Assembly (NCBI GenBank): GCA_948470475.1
Contig: OX419343.1
Location: 15,898,328-15,962,327 of the forward strand
Direction of reading: 5' to 3'
DNA length: 64,000 bases
From: Galaxea fascicularis
Lineage: Eukaryota; Cnidaria; Anthozoa; Scleractinia; Euphylliidae
In this document: piece by piece, positions 53,762 through 62,175 of the stretch
Position numbering within the stretch: position 1 is the first letter of the stretch
How the letters are laid out: each line of letters opens with the position of its first letter
The notes under the pieces: model-generated
What the model saw: the letters and a program-made list of their open reading frames with translations, nothing else
Told to the model about the DNA's origin: nothing
Database searches by the model: none
Position numbers and translations under genes: made by a program

Positions 53762-53956
53762 ATGACAGAAAATAAACACCCAGTTTCTGATATGTTTTAC
53801 CTTACAACTTACCATGATCAATTTTGTATCCCTGTATATTTGAAAACAAAGAAAAAAAAAACATATTGTATAATATTTACCCAACCTGAATACCATGAAG
53901 AAATTGACTGTTGTATCAATGTTTGTGTTTATTTAAAAACTAAATACAAAAAATAA
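53762..53956 (+). CDS. Small frame of unknown function at the provirus edge
   Basis: 64 codons, MTENKHPVSDMFYLTTYHDQ..., divergent from the VLTF3-like gene across a short A/T-rich gap that may hold two promoters. No family recognised. Past 54000 the base composition changes and no viral gene can be followed. Confidence 0.35.
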   Translation: MTENKHPVSDMFYLTTYHDQFCIPVYLKTKKKKTYCIIFTQPEYHEEIDCCINVCVYLKTKYKK

Positions 53957-54940
53957 AATGCGTTTATATTTAAAGATTGAAATATTAATATAGAATATAA
54001 TGAATCAACTAGAGGCCGTAATGGCCTTCACTCAGGCTTTTCGAGTAGCAAATGGATGTTGTGGATGATTTCCGCACAGTAGTACAGCTGCTATCGTCCA
54101 CAAAATAGCTGAATTGTTCAATTTTGTGATAAAAGCACAAAACTTTGCGTGATTACAACTAACCCTGTAACAAACCATTCCCGATATGGATCCAAGCTAA
54201 ATTAAGCCCCGGACTCGAGATTTGCGCATGTCCGGAAATTAATAGCATGAAAACGAGACTGATAATCAAATTGCTTGGAAAAGAGCCCCAGAGTACAAAA
54301 ATAAACACGGAACTAATATATTAGTAGCGTACAGTATTGTGCAAAAGTAATGCAAACGAATTTCGACGAAATTCCTGGCTTTTCGGGGCTTTTCGAAGAA
54401 ATTTCGCTCGATACGATATTACGACGAAATTTCCCCGCATTTTCGTGACACCTATTGTTTGGATCCGCGCGATTTTTCGAACGATAATTCGCTTTGCGCG
54501 ATGAATCACCGCGAATTTTCGAGCGATAATTCGCTCCTGCCGAAAAGTCGCTGCGATTTTTCGAACGATAATTCGCTTCTCCCGAAAATTCGATCTATTG
54601 TTATTCAATAGGCCAAGAGCGTTTTCGAAGCAAAGTTCATCGAGTGAAATTTATAAATAACCTTTCCAATTATTGCACACGAAAGAAGCCATTAATCTGC
54701 CGAAATAATAGCATCACAGCTCGACGAAATGTTAGCTTTGAAACTCACCTAGTTGTTTCAGAAGGAGCGCTACAATGTTGACTTGATCCAAAACCCCAAA
54801 ACAAATAATTCATTACTGTATCGTAACAATGAAACATGAATTCTGCTATCTTCCTATGATAAGAATCTTTCCCAATTGGATCAGACCGGTAAACTGTGTG
54901 TATTTACATTTCTAAACACTTCTCGCTAATGCGCGAAAAT

Positions 54941-55429
54941 GTAAACAAACAGCCTGACTGTGAAACTGAAACAAAAATCCTGTAGTCCAGTCAAAAAAAT
55001 CATAATCCTCGTTCTAGGAAAGATATTTGGATGCTTCTGGTGTCTATTTAAAGCTAAAAATGAGCTCCGTTCAAAAAACGTATTTGTTATAACGCGCAGA
55101 GAACTTTAGAGGTCGTAAACTGTGGAAAACAACTCTTGCGGTAGCGCGCCCAACGTGTGAAAATTATCCCGACACTGTAAACAAAATGTAAACAAACAGC
55201 CTGACTGTGAAACTGAAACAAAAATCCTGTAGTCCAGTCAAAAAAAAATCATAATTCTGGTTCTAGGAAAGATATTTGGATGCTTCTGGTGTCTATTTAA
55301 AGCTAAAAAAGAGCTCCGTTCAAAAAACATATTTGTTATAGCGCGCAGAGAACTTCAGAGGTAGAAAACTGTGGAAAAAAAAACTCTTGCGGTAGCGCGC
55401 CTAACGTGTGAAAATTATCCCGACACTGT
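54941..55429 (+). repeat. 247-bp tandem duplication
   Basis: Two units (54941-55187, 55188-55429) with a few mismatches, beginning gtaaacaaacagcctgac and ending cccgacactgt. The second unit leads into a region with a donor-like GTGAGT at about 55552. This looks like a duplicated upstream regulatory segment; whether it drives transcription is unknown. Confidence 0.88.
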
Positions 55430-55757
55430 GGAACGAACTGAGCTCATTGTCTTCGTAATGCAGTTCAGTGTGTTCTAATTCTCTGCGTACGAAACTGAGC
55501 CCGAGCTGAACTTGAACAAGCGAAGCTGGTTGAAAGCGTTTCACCAACTTTAGGTGAGTAAGATTTTAGTAACGTATTTGTCATAGATAAAAATGTTAGC
55601 CCCTTAATCGGTGATTGATGACTGCAAACCGGCTCGTATTTACAAACAGCTTTAACGGCACGTATTTACAAATTTATCTCTTGTGAGTTGCACGACAGTT
55701 TGTTCGTATCAGCTGCTGAAAGAAAATTGCTTGAACGCTCCCGAACTGCCGTTCAAT

Positions 55758-56187
55758 GGCATGTACTAAAACCCGAAACAACGAGACGAAACGACCGAAA
55801 CGAAACCACCGAAACAAGCGAAACGAACGAAACGAAGCCACGAGCCACCAAAAGACATAATTATCTTACATTTAGGACTTCAAGAAAGAAAATGGTTTCG
55901 TATTTTTTTTATGTATTTTTAGGGCGGAGCACCGACCAAAGCAGATGGGAAAAGAAAAGAAAGGAAAAGAATTGAAAAGTTAGGGAAAGAATCGAAGTAT
56001 TCACTGACAACGTCTCAGTCAGTATCGCTACTTGTCTCCCTGAGACTATGTTTAAACTGTATAGTAGTGGAGGAGATTGTGAATTACAAGGACAGAATAT
56101 AGGAGACCAAAAATCCATGTAATCACATTGTTTCGGTGGTTTCGTTTCGGTCGTTTCGTTTCGTTGTTTCGGGTTTTAGTACATGCC
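55758..56187. repeat. Inverted repeat rich in CGAAA units
   Basis: Arms 55758-55817 and 56129-56187 (about 60 bases, starting ggcatgtactaaaac) are near-perfect reverse complements and consist largely of CGAAAC/ACCGAAAC repeats. The spacer (311 bases) has no recognised gene. It may be a second element nested in the Tc1/mariner-type element. Confidence 0.8.
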
Positions 56188-56611
56188 CCGTTCAATGCGT
56201 TGCGAAATTTCGTGAACTGCCTGCGAATTATCGTTTTTGCTCACGAATTTTCTTTAGCTTAACGAAACTTCGAAGAAAAATCGTCCTTTGTTTAAGCGAA
56301 TTATCGCTCGATACGCCGAGAAATTTCACTCGAACTTTCGTGCGAACTTTCGTCGAAAAGTCGCGGGAACAAAGAACGAAATTCGCGCATTTCGCTTGCA
56401 TTACTTTTGCACAATACTGTATGTGGTATCCTGTGCTACATAATAATTAAGATGTGATCACGTCACCTTTTTATCCTTTTTTTAAATTATTTTTTTGTTG
56501 GGATACCTGTGGTGGAATGTCAAAGATGGAGGCATGGCGCTATAATTACGTTCTAATTCACTACGTTCAAACGAACGTAAATTATTTACCGCTTAAATAT
56601 CCGCAAAAACA

Positions 56612-56650
56612 GGTACAGCGAGGTATGGTTGGATCGCATGCGGACCCTAA
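56612..56650 (-). repeat. Split direct repeat B2 of YR element 3
   Basis: 39 bases, ggtacagcgaggtatgg... , identical to 60632-60670. Marks the 3' end of the element. Confidence 0.88.
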
Positions 56651-56732
56651 CACTTTTATTACCCTTTGGTTGTCTGTTTTTTTGTTTTGTTTTTAAGATA
56701 CATTACAAGAGAATAATATAATGGACACTAAC

Positions 56733-57748
56733 CTAAATTCCTACATATTTTGTTACTCGTAAACGGCTACATTGTGGTTCTAATACGTACATGTCCTTAG
56801 CCTCGTCACTTTTCCAGCGTCCGTGAAGCTTAAGCAACCTCTCAGAAACGTTACGCGAGGGATCGTTAGTAACAACAGAGGTTATCCCACCAGAACGTAG
56901 ACTATGGAGGCCGTAATCTTTAGATCATAGCCCACATCCTTTAAAGCGTCCTTGAATATCTCCCTACAACGGGAATAAGATAATTTGCCATTTCTAAGAG
57001 TATACCCTAACTTCTTCTTCGTTAACGGCCTGAACAAGGGTAACTGGCTAGATAGGTCAATATCGGCCGCCTGGATATACCTACGCAAAACCGCCACAGG
57101 ACAATAATTACTTTCTAACTTGGAGATATACACATAGTTCCCCTCCCTATACACATCTGTTTTACTCTTTGGTACAAATACGTTAACAAACTCCTCGTGA
57201 AAGAATAAGTTGTTAGGCTGAATGTTGGCTAATTCATTAAAACGAAAAAATCCAGCGAAACCTAAACAGGTTACTGCCACAATACGTAAGTCCTTCAAAG
57301 AAGCGCCTTCAGCTCCAAATCTGTCGATAATACTTTTAACGACGTCAGCATCAACGGGCTTCTTCTTGCTAACTGGAAGAGTCCTTGCTCTCTTGGCACA
57401 CTCAACCATGCTTCTGCAGCAAGCGTTATCCAAAGGATTAGGGCCGTTATCAGGTGAGAAAGAATGGAGCCATTTGAGCGCCGCATGGACCAAGACCACT
57501 GAGGCAAGGGACCTAAGCTGTTGATCTAAGTTAAATAGATAAAGGGCGACCACAGGAGCAGTAAAAGGTAACTGAACAGGAATCTGTCTACTCCTACACC
57601 ATACAAAAAACTTTTTAATTTCGTTGATGTATTTTTTCGCAGTAGAATTAGCCCTAGAGTTAAGCAAGGTACTAAATAAGGAATGCCGATCAGGCCTAAG
57701 AGCAGAAGGGAGTAACGTCCAAGCTTTACTTGCTATTACGACCTGCAA
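56733..57748 (-). pseudogene. Tyrosine recombinase of YR element 3, one frameshift
   Basis: Core-binding part (NSRANSTAKKYINEIKKFFV) then catalytic domain with the first arginine in FFRFNELANI, KSKTDVYREG and KLSYSRCREIF. The open frame ends early at 56882; a one-base shift near 56925 gives DYGLHSLRSGG (H-x-x-R), KLHGRWKSDEAKDMYV (His/Trp and the tyrosine nucleophile), to a stop at 56733. A single indel thus separates the enzyme from being complete. Confidence 0.85.
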
Positions 57749-58351
57749 GAAAAATTATAAACATAAATTTTTTAGAACAAAGGCAAAGTAACAAATAAAC
57801 ACCTAAACATATTAAAAGAAAAACTAAACTCTATAATATCGCAATGGAACGGCGACGGAGCATAAATTATCCGCGCCTAAAAATCCTAGAACTCGAAAAC
57901 AAATGCCTGACGCTCGCAGGGATAGATATACCAGACAAAACACAAAGGCCCTAGAAAGGGCGGGCGCCGCTAAAGCGGGTACTCGCTCATAACACCAAAC
58001 TAAAAATGTCGTGAGAAAGACTAGCAAACGTTTACACATGTTCGGCCACATAGTCTAACACACAGTGGGCCGCAAGTCAGCTGGCGAATATAAAACAGAC
58101 GGACACAGCTGTCCTCCATAAAGGTTCATACAGTATGTGAGGGATACCTCGGACCCTCTTGGCCCCTTATGGACCGCTCAAATGCTTCAGCTCACACTCC
58201 TGTAAGCAATTGCCACTGCATATGACCAGTGTCATTTCTCTAAGCACATACATCCTCCTCATGACCAGTGTCATACGACTCTAGAAAATCGAACTACAGT
58301 GACCCTTGTCAGCTTACAAATAAACGAAACGCGCGGGAATTTCATTCATTA
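57749..58351. other. Spacer between RT and recombinase of YR element 3
   Basis: No gene recognised. It has two identical 14-base words, atgaccagtgtcat (58222-58235 and 58261-58274), each an imperfect palindrome, in a region near the end of the RT gene. A protein-binding role is possible but not shown. Confidence 0.5.
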
Positions 58352-60490
58352 CTAAAATTCCAGTCTAAGCGCCACAACATTGCCTGTAAAATTTACAGAG
58401 CCCAGGAATGAATTCAAATTTCTTCCTAAAGTGAGCGCCTCAGATCCATTCTGTATGAAACAGCCTTTCACAAACCGCTTGTATTTACTTGTGAGTAGAG
58501 GCCAGAAACTGGACGAAGGCCATAGTGGTATCACAGCAGTAGCCCTCGCCTTCTGTAAACTCAGATAATGGAGGGCGCGAGCAACAAGAGGTACTGGAGG
58601 AACCACTAAACAATTTTCAGATTCTAGATTTTGAACAAAAAAGTCCACCCCTGATGTCGCCGGGTTCCAAAACCGGGAAAAGAATCTTGGCAGTTTCACA
58701 GTATAAAAATTGGCAAAACAGTCAACTGTGTGCGGACCCCATAATTCTTCTAAACGGAGAAACAGTTCCGGAGTAATCTGCCAATCATCAAAGTCAATAA
58801 GACGACTAATATAATCTGCTCTTTCATTTTCCGTGCGCGGGATCCACTGGACCTCCAAACGAATATTATGCACAGCACAAAATTGGAAAATTTTGACAGC
58901 TAGTCTGTGCAGGTCTAACTTCATGCTTCCCACTTCGACGATTTTTGCAGCCGACTGACTATCCGTAAACCACTTGACGAGGGAATCCTTCAGAACTGGT
59001 GCGAACGATTCGAGAGCAAAATCAATGGCGGCAAGCTCTCTCCAAGTAGAACTTTTGGAGCATTCAGATGGTTCCCAAAGTCTATGACAGATATGATCCT
59101 CATTAAGGGTAATAATAGAACCACAGCCAGTGGCACTCGCATCAGAATAAACGAAATGTTGAGGCTTATGGATGAGGAAACAATCCCGGACCTTGAGGGA
59201 ATTCAAATTTGCTCTCCAAAAACGCAACTCTTCAATGCAATACTGATCTAATTCAATTTTCTCATCCCAATGCTGGACAGTTAATGTAGACAAAACGCAG
59301 TGCCTAGTCATGATTCTGGAGATATTCCCGGAAACTGGCGATGTAGAAATAATTTGCCCTGTGAAAGAAGCCAGTTTTCTGGCAGAAATAACGAAGCCAG
59401 AGTCAACAATACTGTCAATAGCACTGAGAATTTTGGCAAACCTTCTATCAACGATTTCAATGGTTCCTCGAGCACTGTCCCATGTAAGACCCAGCCAATC
59501 GATTTGCTGGCAAGGTTCCCATATCGATTTCTCGTCATTTGTGACAAAACCTGCGTCTCTAAGATCGTTTTTCACTGCTTTAGCTATGCTACTACACACT
59601 TGGCGATCTCTTTCTATAGCCCAGCCATCGTCAAGAAAAATAGCAATGCATATGCCTTGATGTCTCCAATGTTTTTCCAAAGGCTTAAGGGTTTTGGTGA
59701 AAATGTGAGGCGCGGACGATAAACCAAAAGTCAAAACTGTAAACACGTAAAACTTAGCGAATTTAGAGCCATGATGTTCCCAAGAGAAACTGAGGAAAGT
59801 TTGATGACCCTCAAAAATTTCAATATGGTGGTATCCGCTTTTCAAGTCAAAAGAAAACATAAATGCTTGTGTCATGAAGTAGGACAAGGCAATTTTCCAG
59901 TCTTCATATTTCACGCGCATTTTTCTCAGACACTTATTAATGTATCTTAAATCAAGAATTAGCCTCATTTTGTCAGTGGCTTGAATGGAAACTGACAAGG
60001 GATTGACCACCATGGGAGGTTCTACAACTTCAAGAACACGATTCGATTCAACAAGTTCACGTATAGCATCCTCAACAAAGTCAGCATGGGCAAGGGATGA
60101 TCTGTTGTTTCTAAACACTGCTGGTTCCGGAAGACTAAGGAAAGGAAGCATATATCCTCTCTCTATGACATTGAGAATAAATTTCGAGGTTCCAATGCAT
60201 TTCCAAAAACCCAGGTTTCTTCGAAGATTCCCTTTAACATTTACAAGTGGCAAACGATCAGTCAACTCAAACTCAAACCATCCGCTCTCACGATGTACCT
60301 GTGCAATATCCGCAACTTCCTCAGGACCGGGTTGGGGTTGCATTCCGTGACTTGGCTTGTGGGAGAGGTAAGAGTATCCGGGGGTGAAACCGGTTCCACG
60401 GTAGACATTTCTGGAACTTGACCAAGTGCTGGTACAGTCTCTTGCCCAGTGACCGAGCTTGAAGCATCTGAAGCATCGCGCGCGATCCAC
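58352..60490 (-). CDS. RT-RNase H polyprotein of YR element 3, with N-terminal zinc knuckle
   Basis: 712 residues, open throughout. It starts with a CCHC knuckle (CFRCFKLGHWARDC), then RT with LILDLRYINKCL, FSFDLKSGYHHIEI (motif A), LTFGLSSAPHIFTK (B), IFLDDGWAIE (C) and WLGLTWD, then RNase H with YSDASATGCG, ELAAIDF, TDSQSA, and a C-terminal domain with WGPHTVDCFANF and ENCLVVPPVPL. Same layout as element 1, except the knuckle is fused to RT instead of gag. Confidence 0.92.
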   Translation of the reverse strand: MDRARCFRCFKLGHWARDCTSTWSSSRNVYRGTGFTPGYSYLSHKPSHGMQPQPGPEEVADIAQVHRESGWFEFELTDRLPLVNVKGNLRRNLGFWKCIGTSKFILNVIERGYMLPFLSLPEPAVFRNNRSSLAHADFVEDAIRELVESNRVLEVVEPPMVVNPLSVSIQATDKMRLILDLRYINKCLRKMRVKYEDWKIALSYFMTQAFMFSFDLKSGYHHIEIFEGHQTFLSFSWEHHGSKFAKFYVFTVLTFGLSSAPHIFTKTLKPLEKHWRHQGICIAIFLDDGWAIERDRQVCSSIAKAVKNDLRDAGFVTNDEKSIWEPCQQIDWLGLTWDSARGTIEIVDRRFAKILSAIDSIVDSGFVISARKLASFTGQIISTSPVSGNISRIMTRHCVLSTLTVQHWDEKIELDQYCIEELRFWRANLNSLKVRDCFLIHKPQHFVYSDASATGCGSIITLNEDHICHRLWEPSECSKSSTWRELAAIDFALESFAPVLKDSLVKWFTDSQSAAKIVEVGSMKLDLHRLAVKIFQFCAVHNIRLEVQWIPRTENERADYISRLIDFDDWQITPELFLRLEELWGPHTVDCFANFYTVKLPRFFSRFWNPATSGVDFFVQNLESENCLVVPPVPLVARALHYLSLQKARATAVIPLWPSSSFWPLLTSKYKRFVKGCFIQNGSEALTLGRNLNSFLGSVNFTGNVVALRLEF

Positions 60491-60599
60491 ATGAGCTTCT
60501 CTGCCGCCTGGAAATAAATGAAAACAAAGGCAGTATCAGGCAAGGGATAAACAGGAACAGAATAATATGAACATATCTGAAAAGAGGGTGGGCGGGCGG

Positions 60600-60670
60600 G
60601 CAATACTCGTGTGAAATAGAAAACTTGAACCGGTACAGCGAGGTATGGTTGGATCGCATGCGGACCCTAA
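60600..60670 (-). repeat. Internal B1-A2 junction repeat of YR element 3
   Basis: A2 (60600-60633, gcaatactcgtgtgaaatag...) directly adjoins B1 (60632-60670), sharing CGG. A2 repeats at 61344-61377 and B1 at 56612-56650. This junction is expected to template circle closure. Confidence 0.88.
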
Positions 60671-60717
60671 GTACCCCAAAGTACCCCAACTAGTAGATAC
60701 AACAGAAAACAAACCAA

Positions 60718-61330
60718 TTAATATCGGAGGAAACACATACAGGGACGCATAAATATAATGTTATACATAGGCTCACCGCGAAAAAGCTGCTGATCTGTTG
60801 ATGAAAGAGAGGTTTTAGTTCTCTTTTCTGGCCCGTGGCGACCTTGTGCGGCTTGCCTTCGTTTACGGTTTGCTGCGTCCTTAGCCTTCTTCAACCGCTT
60901 CTCATCCTCGGAACCGGATGCCAATTCATCAGAGACGTACTCATCCACTACTCTCCAACCGTCGGCAACTCTTATCGGCTATTCGGATCAACTTTTGGCG
61001 CTTACGGATCAATTCCTTGCCTTCGACAACCAATTTAGTGATATCTTGGTTTTCAGGAACATTTGCAGAAGTTAACTTATCAAAGATTAAATCGATCTGG
61101 GCATTGTGCTCAAATTGTTTCTGGTTACCTTTGTATTTCATGACAGTAACCTGTTTGTCCACCCTCGATTTCGACTCGATCTGTTTACTTTTCTCATCCA
61201 GTTTAACTTCAAGATAGCTTTTGAACATCGAGAAGACTTCGTTAATGACAGGCGAATCTCCGGGATTAGAAGTACCAGCAACTCTAGGTTCAGCAGCGCC
61301 AAGCTCCATGCCTTCTCCAGGATTAGGCAT
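60718..61330 (-). pseudogene. Gag-like protein of YR element 3, one frameshift
   Basis: From ATG 61330 (MPNPGEGMELGAAEP), coiled-coil part, VMKYKGNQKQFEHNAQIDLI, and the block KLIRIADKS, then after a shift near 60955 GWRVVDEYVSDELASGSEDE and a Lys/Arg-rich tail. The KQFEHNAQIDLIFDKL...KLIRIAD...GW.VV pattern is shared with the gag of YR element 1. It lacks a knuckle, which is instead on the RT frame. Confidence 0.75.
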
Positions 61331-61343
61331 CCTCAATCGACGC

Positions 61344-61377
61344 GCAATACTCGTGTGAAATAGAAAACTTGAACCGG
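61344..61377 (-). repeat. Split direct repeat A1 of YR element 3
   Basis: 34 bases identical to 60600-60633, just upstream of the gag start. Marks the 5' end of the element; sequence outside shows no further match. Confidence 0.85.
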
Positions 61378-62175
61378 CTCGAAGGATAATAAGTGTAGGG
61401 CTGCAAGCGAGAGAGAGCGACCTAAAACCGCCGTAAAGTATAAATAGAAAGAAGCGACCTATCACGACTTAGCAATTAGCGTCCTCCGACACCTGACAGA
61501 AAAATTCCAGTGAGGTATGTGACACTAAATACCAGCGGAAAATGTATTTAATATCACTCATTCATTATTTTAATGAAAAGCTGTAGCTTTTTACGCATTG
61601 TCAACCTTACAATAATCTCAAATACACACTGTGCAGGTGCATTTGAGAACCATATTATGTGTTTGATTATTGCATTTGCCAATTATCTTCTAAATGATAT
61701 TTCACAAAGCACTAAATGAACTTTTTTGCATTGAGTTTGCTGCATTTTTAATGTGAACGTTTCTTGGTCCTTAGTTGTTGCTACCCTTCACGAATTAATT
61801 AAATTTTGAAATAAAAAAACCTAGGGTCTAGCTCCCATGCCTCTAGCGGTTTCCAAGATGGCAGCCGCCATGGTTGGGCACTTACAGTTATTACAGGTAA
61901 GACACTTATTTTTGCCATTATTGCTAGCTTAACTAACAGGATAACAACTCCAAGTTTTTGTACAAGTTAAACAAGTGAATGCTTGGAGGTATTTTTGAAA
62001 TAATCATAGCGTCTTCTTATAAAACGAGTAAATGCAAAACATGAAAAAAAAAACGATGAAGGGATAACAAAACCGTTCGTTTCAAATGTAAGACTTAACT
62101 CTTGTGTTGATCATTTTCAAGACGTTAACAGGTATAATCAAACATTTTCAGTTACAAATGTTTTGTTGAGGCATC
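61378..62175. other. Upstream region of the last gene
   Basis: Contains ccaagATGGCAGCCGCCATGG (around 61853-61873) followed by a short open stretch (MAAAMVGHLQLLQ) and a GTAAGA donor at about 61898: a possible first exon spliced to the gene starting at 62176. Otherwise nothing recognised. Confidence 0.4.

Larger units (their letters stand above)
34970..54000 (-). mobile_element. Polinton/Maverick (adintovirus-like) provirus remains with nested insertions
   Basis: After subtracting insertions, about 10 kb of A/T-rich sequence carries a Polinton set: integrase N-terminus, adenain-like protease, hexon-like and penton-like capsid proteins and packaging ATPase, plus a PLA2 protein, a VLTF3-like protein, fiber-like genes and small structural-region genes. 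Most genes run on the minus strand; the ATPase, fiber-like and hydrophobic genes run on the plus strand. Every recognised gene has frameshifts, stops or insertions. No polymerase B and no terminal inverted repeats were found. The left edge is truncated at about 34970; the right edge near 54000 is approximate. It is an old endogenous copy. Confidence 0.85.
54332..56419. mobile_element. Non-autonomous element with Tc1/mariner-type ends
   Basis: Inverted ends of 24 perfect bases (CAGTATTGTGCAAAAG...) with TA on both outer sides (54330-54331 and 56420-56421), the Tc1/mariner signature. The 2.1-kb interior codes for no transposase. Near both ends it has arrays of CGAAATTTCG-type short palindromes (54355-54600, 56205-56400). 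It also holds a tandem duplication and an inner inverted repeat. Confidence 0.8.
56612..61377 (-). mobile_element. YR retrotransposon 3 (DIRS-like), unusual repeat order
   Basis: Minus-strand order: repeat A1 (61377-61344), gag (61330-60718), repeats B1 (60670-60632) and A2 (60633-60600), RT-RNase H (60490-58352), tyrosine recombinase (57748-56733), repeat B2 (56650-56612). The internal B1A2 junction lies between gag and RT instead of after the recombinase as in element 1. The RT frame is open over 712 codons; gag and recombinase each have one frameshift. Repeats are short (34 and 39 bases) but perfect. Confidence 0.85.
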
